Origin: Bacillus sp. X1(2014)
Lineage (GTDB): Bacteria > Bacillota > Bacilli > Bacillales_B > DSM-18226
Direction: 5' to 3'
DNA: 45,888 nt
Assembly: GCF_007678255.1 (NCBI RefSeq)
Contig: NZ_VEED01000023.1
Location: 1-45,888, forward strand
Position numbers and translations under genes: made by a program. Under the pieces are notes generated by a model, which saw only the letters and a list, made by a program, of their open reading frames with translations, had not been told where the DNA came from and searched no databases. Below are positions 1 through 8,850 of the stretch, piece after piece; within the stretch, counting starts at the first letter, position 1, and every line of letters begins with the position of its first letter.

Positions 1-74
1 CCGGTAGTTCAGTTGGTTAGAATGCCTGCCTGTCACGCAGGAGGTCGCGGGTTCGAGTCCCGTCCGGACCGCCA
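1..74 (+). tRNA. tRNA-Asp (GTC), 5' end cut by window edge
   Basis: Cloverleaf with anticodon GTC at 32-34, flanked by the anticodon stem CCTGC/GCAGG (25-29, 37-41). The T-arm GTTCGAGTC and an encoded 3' CCA (72-74) are present. The sequence starts three bases into the acceptor stem: the 3' strand GTCCGGACC pairs with a 5' strand whose first bases lie outside the window. Probably the last gene of a tRNA or rRNA-tRNA cluster, because a terminator follows at once. Confidence 0.96.
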
Positions 75-93
75 TTTATATTGTAAAATGAGT

Positions 94-118
94 ACGAAAC
101 AAGGTTTCGTCTTTTTTT
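94..118 (+). terminator. Rho-independent terminator of the tRNA transcript
   Basis: Perfect stem ACGAAAC / GTTTCGT with a three-base loop, followed by a run of seven T, 20 bp after the tRNA CCA end. Confidence 0.85.
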
Positions 119-173
119 ATGCCCTTTTTTGCTCAATTGTAAAAAATCAGGTAAACTACATATGAAATAGGAC

Positions 174-200
174 CCTTAGGAGCAATCCTAAGGTTTTTTT
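174..200 (+). terminator. Second rho-independent terminator upstream of tsaE
   Basis: Perfect 7-bp stem CCTTAGG / CCTAAGG with loop AGCAAT and a T7 tail. It lies between the tRNA terminator and tsaE with no recognisable gene between, so it is either a back-up terminator or a leader attenuator of the tsaE operon. Confidence 0.75.
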
Positions 201-260
201 GCAGATAAATAAGGTAAAATGAAGATATGTGCCACGATGTTAAAATAAAAAGGTGATTGA

Positions 261-716
261 ATGAAACAATTCGAACGAATTACAACGGATTCTGAGGAGA
301 CTTCCCAATTTGCCGAAAGATTGGCTGGGTGCTTACAACCAGGGGATGTCATAGCACTGGAAGGTGATTTAGGTGCAGGAAAGACAACCTTCACAAAGGG
401 GTTGGCTAAAGGCTTAGAAATTAAGAAAACCGTCAACAGCCCGACATTTACCATTATTAAAGAATATAAAGGAAAATTGCCATTATATCATATGGATGTC
501 TATCGGGTTGCGGATGCCTTTGAAGACCTTGGATTTGATGAGTACTTTGAAGGGGACGGAGTGACGGTAGTGGAATGGGCTCATTTGATTGAAGAGCAGC
601 TTCCCGAGGAAAGATTAACCATCTTCTTGTATCGTGAAGAAGGGGACCAAAGACGAATGGTTTTCAAACCACAAGGAAAAAGATATGAGCAATTATGTAA
701 GGAGACATTTTCATGA
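261..716 (+). CDS. tsaE: tRNA t6A37 biosynthesis ATPase TsaE
   Basis: TsaE (formerly YdiB) is the P-loop ATPase that works with TsaB and TsaD to transfer threonylcarbamoyl to A37 of ANN-decoding tRNAs. The 151-residue protein has the Walker A motif GDLGAGKTTFTKG near residues 35-47, the switch-like SPTFTIIKEY segment and the conserved HMDVYR and VVEWAHL stretches, all typical of the family, and is normal length. The start at 261 follows AAAAAGGTGA at good distance. Its stop overlaps the tsaB start (ATGA), so the two are translationally coupled. First gene of the tsaE-tsaB-rimI-tsaD operon, the same order as in B. subtilis. Confidence 0.96.
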   Translation: MKQFERITTDSEETSQFAERLAGCLQPGDVIALEGDLGAGKTTFTKGLAKGLEIKKTVNSPTFTIIKEYKGKLPLYHMDVYRVADAFEDLGFDEYFEGDGVTVVEWAHLIEEQLPEERLTIFLYREEGDQRRMVFKPQGKRYEQLCKETFS

Positions 717-1411
717 CCATATTAGCGATTGATACTTCTAATTATGCATTAGGAGTTGCGCTTTTAGAAGAGAACCAAGTAATTGGTGAATATATCACCA
801 ATTTAAAAAAGAACCATTCAGTTCGAATTATGCCTGCTATTCAAACACTAATGAAAGATTGTGAGCGGGTGCCGGCTGATATAACGAAGATTGTGGTAGC
901 CAAAGGACCAGGCTCCTACACAGGAGTTCGAATTGGGGTTACCATTGCTAAAACGTTAGCCTGGACCCTAAACATACCACTTGTCGGTATTTCGAGCCTT
1001 GAAATCCTAGCAGCAGGTGTCAGCCGTTATTTTGATGGCTATGTATCGCCTCTATTTGATGCCAGAAGGGGACAAGTGTATACGGGATTATATCAAAATC
1101 ATGGCAGTGAATTCCTAACGGTTCAAGAGGATGGCTTGGTCATGTTAGCGGATTGGGCAGAGTCTCTAAAAGGAGCAGGTAAATCAATCTTATTTATCGG
1201 AAATGATGTATCACTCCATCAAGCAACAATCGCTGACCATTTGGGATCACAGGCTGTTTTTGCAGCCATTACGGAACATAACCCTCGTCCATCTGAGCTT
1301 GCCTTTCTTGGCAAGGATAAACCTGGAGAGGACATACATTCTTTTGTTCCAAATTATATCCGTTTAGCTGAAGCAGAAGCGAAATGGTTAGAAGCGAAAG
1401 GAAAAATATGA
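713..1411 (+). CDS. tsaB: tRNA t6A37 biosynthesis protein TsaB
   Basis: TsaB is the inactive paralogue of TsaD that forms the TsaBD core and lets TsaE dock. The 232-residue protein starts with the ASKHA-fold signature ILAIDTSNYALGVAL and contains the conserved GPGSYTGVRIG segment near residues 66-76 and PLFDARRGQVY near 113-123. It lacks the metal-binding histidine pair of TsaD, as expected for TsaB. The start ATG overlaps the tsaE stop by 4 bp. The C-terminus (NYIRLAEAE) matches the usual family ending. Confidence 0.95.
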   Translation: MTILAIDTSNYALGVALLEENQVIGEYITNLKKNHSVRIMPAIQTLMKDCERVPADITKIVVAKGPGSYTGVRIGVTIAKTLAWTLNIPLVGISSLEILAAGVSRYFDGYVSPLFDARRGQVYTGLYQNHGSEFLTVQEDGLVMLADWAESLKGAGKSILFIGNDVSLHQATIADHLGSQAVFAAITEHNPRPSELAFLGKDKPGEDIHSFVPNYIRLAEAEAKWLEAKGKI

Positions 1412-1432
1412 AATGGATAGGAATAGAGAGTT

Positions 1433-1882
1433 ATGGTAGATTCATTCGTTTTTCGTAACATGAGGGAAGAGGATATTGACCAAATCTTAGAGGTAGAGCA
1501 TGCATCCTTTACTACTCCATGGAGTCGTGAAGCTTTCTATAATGAATTACACAATAATCGATTTGCTGTTTATATTGTTTTAGAAGAAAATAATAAAATT
1601 CTTGGATACTGCGGGGCATGGATTGTCATTGACGAAGCCCATGTTACGAATGTAGCAATCTTGCCTGAATTTAGAGGCCGGAAACTGGGGGAAGCTATAT
1701 TGCGAAAAATGATGTCAGTAGCCCGGGAGATGGGAGCAAAGAGCATGACACTTGAAGTGCGTGTGTCCAATCATGTGGCACAATCTCTATATCGAAAGCT
1801 AGGCTTTCAAAATGGAGGAATTCGTAAAAATTATTATTCTGATAATCAGGAAGATGGTTTAGTGATGTGGGTAAATTTATGA
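1433..1882 (+). CDS. rimI: Ribosomal protein S18 alanine N-acetyltransferase RimI
   Basis: GNAT-family acetyltransferase of 149 residues. The acetyl-CoA binding motif A is visible as [17 protein letters not shown] (about residues 75-91), preceded by the beta strand with AHVTN and followed by [19 protein letters not shown], the usual RimI ending block. RimI acetylates the N-terminal Ala of ribosomal protein S18. It sits 21 bp after tsaB and its stop TGA (1880-1882) overlaps the proposed tsaD ATG, so it is co-transcribed. The ribosome binding site (AGAGAG) is weak. Confidence 0.93.
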   Translation: MVDSFVFRNMREEDIDQILEVEHASFTTPWSREAFYNELHNNRFAVYIVLEENNKILGYCGAWIVIDEAHVTNVAILPEFRGRKLGEAILRKMMSVAREMGAKSMTLEVRVSNHVAQSLYRKLGFQNGGIRKNYYSDNQEDGLVMWVNL

Positions 1883-2901
1883 TAAAAGATCAATGGATTA
1901 TGGGAATTGAAACAAGCTGTGATGAGACTGCTGTCGCAATCATTAAAAATGGACGTGAAATTGTTGCGAATGTTGTGGCATCGCAGATTGAAAGTCACAA
2001 ACGTTTTGGTGGTGTTGTCCCGGAGATTGCTTCCCGCCACCATGTTGAGCAAATTACTATTGTTACGGAGGAAGCATTAAAACAAGCAAATATTACATTT
2101 GCCGAGATAGATGCAATTGCTGTCACAGAGGGACCTGGGCTAGTCGGTGCCCTGTTAATCGGGGTGAATGCTGCGAAGGCATTATCTTTTGCGCAAAATA
2201 AACCATTAGTTCCCGTTCACCATATTGCCGGACATATTTATGCAAATCGGCTGGTAACCGAAATGAAATTCCCGCTCCTTGCTCTCGTCGTTTCAGGCGG
2301 GCATACCGAGCTGGTGTATATGAAGGAACATGGTCATTTTGAAGTGATTGGGGAAACAAGGGACGACGCTGCAGGGGAAGCCTACGACAAGGTAGCGCGT
2401 ACATTGAATATGCCGTACCCTGGCGGACCTCATATTGACCGCTTAGCGCAGACTGGAAATCCGACGATTAACTTACCTCGGGCATGGCTGGAGGAAGGCT
2501 CCTATGATTTTAGTTTTAGCGGTTTAAAGTCTGCAGTTATTAATACGGTCCATAATGCTGAGCAACGCGGTGAGGTGATTGCCCCTGAAGACTTGGCTGC
2601 AAGCTTTCAAGACAGCGTCATTGAAGTGTTAGTCACTAAAACAGAAAAAGCTGTCGCGGAGTACGGTGTGGAGCAAGTTTTAGTTGCCGGCGGGGTTGCC
2701 GCAAATAAAGGACTTAGACAGGCGTTAGAGAAGGTTTTTTCACAGAAACCTGGGATTGAATTAGTTATACCGCCATTATCGTTATGTACAGATAATGCGG
2801 CAATGATTGCTGCGGCGGGCAGTGTGATGTTTGAAAAGGGAATTCGAGCAAATTTGACGTTAAACGCCAATCCTGGGCTTGATATTGAATTATATAATTA
2901 A
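1879..2901 (+). CDS. tsaD: tRNA N6-adenosine threonylcarbamoyltransferase TsaD
   Basis: Catalytic subunit of the t6A machinery (formerly Gcp/YdiE). It shows the signature [13 protein letters not shown], the metal-binding histidines in [14 protein letters not shown], the phosphate-binding [10 protein letters not shown] and the C-terminal [12 protein letters not shown] and [12 protein letters not shown] blocks. I chose ATG 1879 (340 residues) because it makes an ATGA overlap with the rimI stop. An in-frame GTG at 1867 would add four residues (MGKF) with no better ribosome binding site. Last gene of the operon; a strong terminator follows immediately. Confidence 0.95.
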   Translation: MIKDQWIMGIETSCDETAVAIIKNGREIVANVVASQIESHKRFGGVVPEIASRHHVEQITIVTEEALKQANITFAEIDAIAVTEGPGLVGALLIGVNAAKALSFAQNKPLVPVHHIAGHIYANRLVTEMKFPLLALVVSGGHTELVYMKEHGHFEVIGETRDDAAGEAYDKVARTLNMPYPGGPHIDRLAQTGNPTINLPRAWLEEGSYDFSFSGLKSAVINTVHNAEQRGEVIAPEDLAASFQDSVIEVLVTKTEKAVAEYGVEQVLVAGGVAANKGLRQALEKVFSQKPGIELVIPPLSLCTDNAAMIAAAGSVMFEKGIRANLTLNANPGLDIELYN

Positions 2902-2902
2902 T

Positions 2903-2930
2903 AACTCTTCTGGATAAGAAGAGTTTTTTT
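2903..2930 (+). terminator. Terminator of the tsaEB-rimI-tsaD operon
   Basis: Perfect 9-bp stem AACTCTTCT / AGAAGAGTT with loop GGATA and a T7 tail, starting two bases after the tsaD stop. Confidence 0.92.
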
Positions 2931-2971
2931 GTTGATAAGATTTTTTAAAAAATCATAAAAATCATCATAAT

Positions 2972-3096
2972 TGTGGATAAGTGGCCTTTATTCTGTGTAT
3001 AATGTGGATAAGTAGGGTTATTATTGTGGATATTGTGGAAAAGTGAAAAAAGCATTGAAAATACTTTGTTTACAATGTGAATAAGCTTGTGGAAAA
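2972..3096 (+). promoter_or_regulatory. DnaA-box cluster in the tsaD-ydiF intergenic region
   Basis: Seven sites matching TGTGGATAA (reverse complement of the DnaA box TTATCCACA) lie on one strand. Perfect: 2972-2980 and 3003-3011. One mismatch: 2994-3002, 3025-3033, 3034-3042, 3076-3084 and 3088-3096. A DnaA-box cluster in the same gcp(tsaD)-ydiF gap is one of the known DnaA-binding clusters of B. subtilis outside oriC (established knowledge, recalled). No gene is seen here. Likely role is DnaA titration or replication-linked control, inferred. Confidence 0.88.
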
Positions 3097-3150
3097 GTGA
3101 ATAATTTTTTAAAAAAGTGCATTTAGCGAATGTTGTCGATATATGTCTTA

Positions 3151-3181
3151 TTAGAAAGAAAAAAACCGAGCACTGCTCGGT
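3151..3181 (-). terminator. Terminator of ydiF (minus strand)
   Basis: Perfect stem ACCGAGC / GCTCGGT with loop ACT, extended by A/T pairs. The A-rich stretch on its left gives a U tract on the minus strand just after the ydiF stop. The T5 on the right could make it weakly bidirectional. Confidence 0.85.
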
Positions 3182-3183
3182 TT

Positions 3184-5103
3184 TTACTCTGCCAGCTCCG
3201 CCCATGCTTCCATTAGTTGCTCGAGTTCCGCTTTGGCTTTTTCATTTTTTAAGTTGATTTCTAATACTTTTTCATGATTTTGAAAGATATCGGGATCACA
3301 TAGTTGCTGGTCGAATTCCTGAATTTGTTCTTCCAGTTCTTCAATTCTTTGTTCCACTTCTTCTAATTTTCGTTTGCGCTGGCGTTCTTGTTTTTTACTT
3401 TCCTTATCCTGTTGATAAGTATTTTTTTCAAATGCCTCTGTTTGTACAGCCCCTTTTTGAAAATCCGCTAGCGCTAGGGCAACAAGCTCTTCCTGCTCCA
3501 ATTTCTTCTCTACATAATAATCATAATCCCCTAAATACTCTGTACTGCCATGGCGGCTCAGTTCTAAGACCTTTGTGGCAATTCGGTTAATAAAATACCT
3601 GTCATGTGAGACAAAGAGTATCGTGCCAGGGTAATCGATTAATGCATTCTCAAGAACTTCCTTGCTATCTAAATCCAAATGGTTGGTAGGCTCATCCAAA
3701 ATTAAAACATTGGCTTTTTCCAACATTAGCTTAGCTAAAGCAAGTCGAGCTTTTTCCCCGCCGCTTAAGGTGGAGACAATTTTTAAGACATCATCACCGG
3801 AAAATAAGAAATTACCAAGAACTGTTCTAATCTCTTTTTCGTTTTTTAACGGGTAATCATCCCAGAGCTCATTCAAAACACGCTTGTTGGAAGTTAATTC
3901 TGCCTGTTCCTGATCGTAATATCCGATGGAAAGGTTTGTTCCATAGAGAATGGTTCCGTCTAAGGCAGGAAGTTTTTTAATAATGGTTTTTAATAAGGTT
4001 GATTTACCGATTCCATTGGGGCCCACTAAGGCAATGCTTTCTCCTTTATAGGCGCGAAAAGAAATGGCTTCTGAAACCTTTTCCCCCTGATAACCGACAG
4101 CAAGGGAATCAACTGTTAACACGTCATTGCCGCTTTGTTTTTCAATCTCAAACGAGAAAGTTGCCGACTTTTCATCCCCTAGAGGGCGATCCATCAACTC
4201 CATCTTCTCTAACTTTTTGCGACGGCTTTGGGCACGTTTGGTCGTTGATGCACGTGCTAAATTCCGGTTGATAAAATCCTGTAGATCCGCCACTTCCTGC
4301 TGTTGTTTTTCAAAAAGCTTTAAATCACGTTCATAATTTGCCGCTTTTTGATCTAGGTAGGAACTATAGTTGCCTGTGAAGCGTTGGATTTGCTTGCGGG
4401 AGACCTCATAGACCTGCGTAACCACTTTATCTAAAAAATAGCGGTCATGGGAGACAATTAAAATAGCCCCGTGATAACTTTGCAAATATTGCTCCAGCCA
4501 GGAAAGTGTATCTATATCAAGATGGTTGGTCGGCTCGTCCAATATTAAGATATCAGGCTTGGTTAATAGCAGCTTACCAAGAGCAAGCCGCGTTTTCTGC
4601 CCGCCGCTTAAGCTGGATATCATTAAGGTCTTGTCTGGAAAATTTAACCCATGAAGGACCGAACGGAGCTCTGCCTCGTATTGATATCCACCCTGCTCCT
4701 TAAATTTCACTTGAAGATGGTCGTACTCTTTTAAGATTCTCTCGTATCTTCCATTGTCTTCAAATACATGGGGGTCGGCCATTTGTTCTTCAAGAGTTCG
4801 GAGTGACTTTTCCATTAAACGCAGTGGTTCAAAAACAGTCAGCATCTCGTCCCAAATCGACAAAGTGGATTCTAAACCAGTATTTTGTGCTAAATAGCCA
4901 ATCATTACTTCTTTTGGCTTGATGATTTCACCGCCATCATGCGACAAGTGGCCGGCAATAATCTTCAATAATGTCGATTTTCCTGCCCCGTTGCGCCCAA
5001 CTAGAGCCACACGGTCTCGGGTTTGTAATTCTAATTTAATATTCGATAAAATAAGGTCAGCACCATAATATTTTTGTAGTTGATTAACCTGTAACAAAAT
5101 CAT
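3184..5103 (-). CDS. ydiF: ABC-F family ATPase YdiF
   Basis: Soluble 639-residue protein with two ABC ATPase domains and no membrane segment, the ABC-F layout (ribosome-associated translation factors or antibiotic-resistance proteins). Domain 1: Walker A GRNGAGKST at about 37-45, signature LSGGQKTRLALGKLL, Walker B ILDEPTNHLD. An interdomain linker rich in Lys/Arg (RASTTKRAQSRRKKLEKME) follows. Domain 2: GPNGIGKST, LSGGEKARLALAKLML, ILDEPTNHLD. The C-terminal about 90 residues are a charged Glu/Lys/Gln coiled coil, as in YdiF. Position between tsaD and moaC matches B. subtilis ydiF. Its precise ribosomal task cannot be read from sequence. Confidence 0.93.
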   Translation of the reverse strand: MILLQVNQLQKYYGADLILSNIKLELQTRDRVALVGRNGAGKSTLLKIIAGHLSHDGGEIIKPKEVMIGYLAQNTGLESTLSIWDEMLTVFEPLRLMEKSLRTLEEQMADPHVFEDNGRYERILKEYDHLQVKFKEQGGYQYEAELRSVLHGLNFPDKTLMISSLSGGQKTRLALGKLLLTKPDILILDEPTNHLDIDTLSWLEQYLQSYHGAILIVSHDRYFLDKVVTQVYEVSRKQIQRFTGNYSSYLDQKAANYERDLKLFEKQQQEVADLQDFINRNLARASTTKRAQSRRKKLEKMELMDRPLGDEKSATFSFEIEKQSGNDVLTVDSLAVGYQGEKVSEAISFRAYKGESIALVGPNGIGKSTLLKTIIKKLPALDGTILYGTNLSIGYYDQEQAELTSNKRVLNELWDDYPLKNEKEIRTVLGNFLFSGDDVLKIVSTLSGGEKARLALAKLMLEKANVLILDEPTNHLDLDSKEVLENALIDYPGTILFVSHDRYFINRIATKVLELSRHGSTEYLGDYDYYVEKKLEQEELVALALADFQKGAVQTEAFEKNTYQQDKESKKQERQRKRKLEEVEQRIEELEEQIQEFDQQLCDPDIFQNHEKVLEINLKNEKAKAELEQLMEAWAELAE

Positions 5104-5281
5104 TCTTATTCACCTCTATATATAGGTTTAGTGTACCTTATTCCCCGTATGTCGGCAATAAACTGCGATGCAGATTAGGTGGCTCAAAGTCTTAAAATCG
5201 ACAAAAACCTTGATTTTCGTTCAAAGTTTCACAGACAGATAAGGAAAAATAGTGTATGATTTGAAGGGAGGATTTTTTTAT

Positions 5282-5779
5282 ATGGCAGAATTTACGCATT
5301 TTAATGAAGAAGGCCGAGCAAAAATGGTCGACGTCAGTGATAAGCCAGAAACGGCACGGACGGCACTTGCTCATTCCAGCATTACTGTAAGGAAAGAAAT
5401 TTACGATAGAATTACGAATAACGAAATTAAAAAAGGCGATGTCTTAGCAGTGGCTCAGGTAGCTGCAGTCATGGCAGCAAAGAAGACGTGGGATTTGATT
5501 CCGATGTGTCATCCGATTCCCTTAACAGGGGTTAATATTTCTTTTTCCTGGGAACAGGAATCTGAAGAGAATTATCGTTTAAATATTTCTGCTGCCGTTA
5601 AAACCAAGGGGAATACAGGGGTGGAAATGGAAGCGTTAACAGCTGCTTCTGCGTGCGCTTTAACGGTTTATGATATGTGCAAAGCCGTTGATAAAGGTAT
5701 GGTAATTGGACCCACTTATCTTGTCGAAAAAACGGGCGGTAAAAATGGTGATTTTAAGAGACACGAAAAAGTTAAATGA
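5282..5779 (+). CDS. moaC: Cyclic pyranopterin monophosphate synthase MoaC
   Basis: MoaC completes the first step of molybdenum cofactor synthesis, turning the MoaA product into cPMP. The 165-residue protein carries the family blocks [27 protein letters not shown] (catalytic Lys and Cys-His region), [15 protein letters not shown] and [12 protein letters not shown] 5282 is preferred over upstream in-frame starts because AAGGGAGG lies 11 bp before it and the protein then begins like other MoaC proteins. No other Moco gene is in the window. Gene order ydiF-moaC-rex is conserved with B. subtilis. Confidence 0.95.
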   Translation: MAEFTHFNEEGRAKMVDVSDKPETARTALAHSSITVRKEIYDRITNNEIKKGDVLAVAQVAAVMAAKKTWDLIPMCHPIPLTGVNISFSWEQESEENYRLNISAAVKTKGNTGVEMEALTAASACALTVYDMCKAVDKGMVIGPTYLVEKTGGKNGDFKRHEKVK

Positions 5780-5814
5780 TATTTAACTAAATTATTCATG
5801 GGGTGTGGGAGATT

Positions 5815-6477
5815 ATGAGTAATGAAACAATGAAAATACCACAGGCGACAGCCAAACGGCTGCCTCTTTATTACCGATTTCTTAAAAACCTGCATTCTTC
5901 CGGTAAGCAAAGGGTTTCATCAGCCGAACTAAGTGAAGCTGTAAAGGTAGACTCAGCCACGATTCGCCGCGATTTTTCTTATTTCGGGGCATTAGGAAAA
6001 AAAGGTTATGGGTATAATGTCAATTATTTGATTTCCTTCTTTCGTAAAACCTTGGACCAGGATGAACTGACAAAGGTTGCCTTAATAGGGGTAGGGAATT
6101 TGGGTACAGCATTTTTAAACTATAATTTTTTAAAAAATAATAACACGAAAATAGAATGTGCCTTTGATGTGGATCCAGATAAAATGGGGACAACGATCCG
6201 CGAGGTCCCGGTTTATCATATGGATGAATTGGAGAAGGTTTTATCTGAGGGAGATATCTCCGTTGCGATATTAACGGTTCCAGCTCCAGTTGCACAGATG
6301 ATTACTGATCGACTTGTGAGTTCAAATGTAAAGGGGATATTAAACTTTACGCCAGCACGCTTAAATGTTCCTCCACAAATTAGGGTCCATCATATTGACT
6401 TAGCAGTGGAACTGCAATCGCTTGTTTATTTTTTAAAGCATTATCCGACGGTGGAATTAGAGGAAGAAGAACAATAA
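5815..6477 (+). CDS. rex: Redox-sensing transcriptional repressor Rex
   Basis: Rex (YdiH) senses the NADH/NAD+ ratio and represses fermentation and respiration genes at low NADH. The 220-residue protein has an N-terminal winged helix ([16 protein letters not shown] and [19 protein letters not shown]) and a Rossmann domain with GVGNLGTAF, followed by the acidic strand end [11 protein letters not shown] that binds the adenine ribose. The C-terminal helix for domain-swapped dimerisation ([13 protein letters not shown]) is present. ATG 5815 follows GGTGTGGGAG; an in-frame GTG at 5803 lacks a site. I did not find a Rex operator of the form TTGTGAA-N4-TTCACAA next to it. Confidence 0.96.
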   Translation: MSNETMKIPQATAKRLPLYYRFLKNLHSSGKQRVSSAELSEAVKVDSATIRRDFSYFGALGKKGYGYNVNYLISFFRKTLDQDELTKVALIGVGNLGTAFLNYNFLKNNNTKIECAFDVDPDKMGTTIREVPVYHMDELEKVLSEGDISVAILTVPAPVAQMITDRLVSSNVKGILNFTPARLNVPPQIRVHHIDLAVELQSLVYFLKHYPTVELEEEEQ

Positions 6478-6483
6478 GTAGTT

Positions 6484-6518
6484 AAGAGCTTTTCACAAAA
6501 TTTGTGGAAAGCTCTTTT
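6484..6518 (+). terminator. Terminator of rex
   Basis: 16-bp stem with one G-T pair (AAGAGCTTTTCACAAA against TTTGTGGAAAGCTCTT) and only a T4 tail, seven bases after the rex stop. Confidence 0.7.
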
Positions 6519-6620
6519 GTGTTGATTAGATATGTATTAAAAATGCGATGGTCCTGACCCCTATTTTGGCAGGTTCATTTTGCTCATAAGTTAAGGAAAG
6601 TTAAAAAGAATAGGTCTAAA

Positions 6621-6658
6621 AGGTCTTTCGCGTTAATCAACGTGAAGGGCCTTTTTTT
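6621..6658 (+). terminator. Rho-independent terminator upstream of yhbD
   Basis: Stem AGGTCTTTCGCGTT / AACGTGAAGGGCCT with several G-U pairs, loop AATC and a T7 tail. It lies between rex and yhbD with no gene directly before it, so it is a second stop for rex or the remains of a lost gene. Confidence 0.7.
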
Positions 6659-6749
6659 GAATCATAATTAGGACAACCTAATATTTACATTTGCACTTTA
6701 CGAGCGTAACAGTGTTATGTTATATTGTTTATGGAAAGGGGTTTTCATT

Positions 6750-7373
6750 ATGAGTGAGGAATTAATCTCAAAGAAAGACCTATTAGAATTAGCGGGAATA
6801 TCTTATGGGCAGCTATATAGATGGAAACGAAAGGACTTAATCCCGGAAGAATGGTTTGTGCGCAAGTCTACGTTTACAGGACAAGAAACTTTTTTTCCTA
6901 AGGAAAAGATCTTAGAAAGAATCGAAAAAATCCAAACGATGAAAGAGAACTTATCCTTAGATGAGCTAGCGGATATGTTCTCTCCTAATGTAGCAAATTT
7001 AAATTATAGCAAAGATCAATTAGTAAAACGTAACATTGTTTCGACAACCGTTGTCGATTTTTACTTAGAACAGGAAAAGGGGAGTCTGGATTTTAATTTC
7101 ACAAGGATGCTAGAAGTGTTTGTATTAGAGAAATTGCTTCAATCGGGTGAAATAAACCTAGAGGAAGGGAAAATGGTCTTGCAGGTGTTAAAGGACCATA
7201 CAGCATTAATAAAGCAAAAAAGCTGCGAGTTAGTGGTTACTCGGAAGTTGGGGATGTCATCCTGTCTGTTACTCATAAATGCTGAAGAATTTCACTTTGA
7301 TAGCAGCACGAAGGTTGTCACTGTGCTTTCACTGATGAAGTGCATGGAAGAGATTAAAGCGAAATTATTATAA
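6750..7373 (+). CDS. yhbD: YhbD-like DUF4004 protein with MerR-like HTH
   Basis: A 207-residue soluble protein. The N-terminus (LISKKDLLELAGISYGQLYR followed by WKRKDLIP) is a MerR-like winged-helix reading head, and the rest is helical without membrane segments. It resembles B. subtilis YhbD, which precedes the two bactofilin genes yhbE and yhbF just as here. ATG 6750 follows AAAGGGG; the upstream in-frame start at 6717 has no site. Twelve bp separate it from bacE, so it is the first gene of the operon. Function unknown; a regulator or bactofilin partner is inference. Confidence 0.8.
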   Translation: MSEELISKKDLLELAGISYGQLYRWKRKDLIPEEWFVRKSTFTGQETFFPKEKILERIEKIQTMKENLSLDELADMFSPNVANLNYSKDQLVKRNIVSTTVVDFYLEQEKGSLDFNFTRMLEVFVLEKLLQSGEINLEEGKMVLQVLKDHTALIKQKSCELVVTRKLGMSSCLLLINAEEFHFDSSTKVVTVLSLMKCMEEIKAKLL

Positions 7374-7385
7374 AGGAGAATGACG

Positions 7386-8108
7386 ATGGATACGAAAAGC
7401 AGAGGAGACTTGCTGATTAATGGCTTCGGGGCATCCAACGGGGGGCAGTTCCGCGTTGTTACATTAAATGGCAGAGGGACGATTAACAGCGATTTAGAAT
7501 GCATGGAACTTGATTGTAATGGTTCAGGTATCCTTAATGGCAATGTTATTTCTGAGAAAGTAAAGGTGAACGGGAATGGGAGGTTCAAAGGGAATCTCGA
7601 GGCCCAAAATCTATCGATTGATGGATCTGCACGGATCGACAAAAACCTAACAGTGGAAAAACTAAAGATCTCTGGTAAAGGAACGATAGGCGGCAGGGTC
7701 AAAAGTGAGGAAATAAAAATTGAGGGAATCTTTACGGTAAGTGAGGATTGTGAAGCGGAAATCTTTAAAGCAGAATCGCAGTTTACGATTGGCGGACTTC
7801 TAAATGCCGACCATATCGACATAAAGATGTTTGGAGAATGTAAAGCAAAAGAAATCGGCGGGCAAACGATTACGGTTAAGCAGAAAGGTTCATCCTTAGT
7901 CGGTAATTTGCTTAAATCCTTTTATAAACCACAGCTGGAAGCGGAATTAATCGAAGGGGACAAAATTGAACTCGAAAATACAACCGCCAAAATCGTCCGC
8001 GGAAACCAGGTATCGATTGGTCCAAATTGTCAGATTGGCCTAGTTGAATATACAGAGGAATTTTCGATGGAAAAAAAGACCGTAGTTGCTGAATACAGAA
8101 AGATTTAA
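7386..8108 (+). CDS. bacE: Bactofilin-like protein (BacE/YhbE type)
   Basis: A 240-residue protein made of short repeated beta rungs (INGFG, LNGRGTI, VNGNGRF, ISGKGTI pattern), the right-handed beta-helix of bactofilins (DUF583), which polymerise without nucleotide into membrane-associated filaments. The B. subtilis pair BacE/BacF (YhbE/YhbF) is needed for flagellar assembly (recalled). I chose ATG 7386 because AAGGAG at 7374-7378 would be too close to ATG 7380. The C-terminal block IVRGNxVxIGPxCQIGxVEY is shared with the next gene, so the two are tandem paralogues. Confidence 0.85.
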   Translation: MDTKSRGDLLINGFGASNGGQFRVVTLNGRGTINSDLECMELDCNGSGILNGNVISEKVKVNGNGRFKGNLEAQNLSIDGSARIDKNLTVEKLKISGKGTIGGRVKSEEIKIEGIFTVSEDCEAEIFKAESQFTIGGLLNADHIDIKMFGECKAKEIGGQTITVKQKGSSLVGNLLKSFYKPQLEAELIEGDKIELENTTAKIVRGNQVSIGPNCQIGLVEYTEEFSMEKKTVVAEYRKI

Positions 8109-8124
8109 AGGAGGGAAAAGCGAG

Positions 8125-8838
8125 ATGATGGAAAAGAACGGAAATCTTATTATCAATGGATCGGGAAGCTACCCTGGCGGCTGTTATGATAAAATCAGTA
8201 TCCGCGGGGAAGGGACCATTATGACTGATGTGGAATGTTCGGCTCTCAAAGTATATGGCACAAGTGAAGCTGCCGAAAATGTTAAAACAGGCTCGGTAAA
8301 AGTATTTGGTGAAGCTGAGGTCAAAAGGAATATAGAAGCCGAGGATACACTTGTGATGGGGACGATGATGGTCGGCGGCAATGCTCACTTGAAAAAAATT
8401 AAGATTTTAGGATTGCTGGAAGTCGGCGATGGACTTACTGGAGATGAGGCAAACATTAAAGGAAGTATTGCGGTGAATGGTGATGTGGAATATGAGACAT
8501 TTGACTCGAGCGGCGGTTTTGAGATTAAAGGCTTACTGACGGCGGATACCATTAAGGTTGGTCTTCGTTTCGGAGAGAGCAGTGCTGAGGAAATCGGCGG
8601 CGGGAAAATAACGGTGAAAAAAAAGAGTAACACACTGCTGCCATTTGGAAAAGAAATCGGGTCTCTTAGTGTGAAAGTTATTGAAGGGGATGACATTTAC
8701 CTTGAAAATACAAAAGCAGATATTGTCCGCGGTAACAAGGTGAAAATTGGCCCTGGCTGTCAAATTGGAGTGGTGGAATACAGGGACGATTTCACACATA
8801 ATTCAAAGGCAACGGTAAAAATAACGACAAAGATATAA
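8125..8838 (+). CDS. bacF: Bactofilin-like protein (BacF/YhbF type)
   Basis: A 237-residue paralogue of the preceding bactofilin with the same run of beta rungs and the same C-terminal IVRGNxVxIGPxCQIGxVEY block. Start ATG 8125 (or 8128) follows AAAGGAGGG at 8108-8114. An upstream in-frame start at 8086 would overlap bacE and is not preferred. No membrane segment is seen. Pairing of two bactofilins in one operon suggests heteropolymers, as proposed for BacE/BacF. The MFS exporter gene starts 12 bp after it. Confidence 0.85.
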   Translation: MMEKNGNLIINGSGSYPGGCYDKISIRGEGTIMTDVECSALKVYGTSEAAENVKTGSVKVFGEAEVKRNIEAEDTLVMGTMMVGGNAHLKKIKILGLLEVGDGLTGDEANIKGSIAVNGDVEYETFDSSGGFEIKGLLTADTIKVGLRFGESSAEEIGGGKITVKKKSNTLLPFGKEIGSLSVKVIEGDDIYLENTKADIVRGNKVKIGPGCQIGVVEYRDDFTHNSKATVKITTKI

Positions 8839-8850
8839 GGGAGAAATGTG

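Noticed and set aside
4127..4336. Plus-strand open frames inside ydiF
   Set aside because: They are opposite-strand shadows of a gene with clear ABC-F motifs.
5104..5281. Molybdenum cofactor riboswitch before moaC
   Set aside because: The 178-bp gap shows no conserved hairpin set; a simple promoter region is enough, though I could not fix its elements.
6484..6518. Rex operator next to rex
   Set aside because: TTTTCACAAAATTTGTGGAAA has the half-sites in the opposite order to TTGTGAA-N4-TTCACAA and lies after the gene with a T tail; it fits a terminator.
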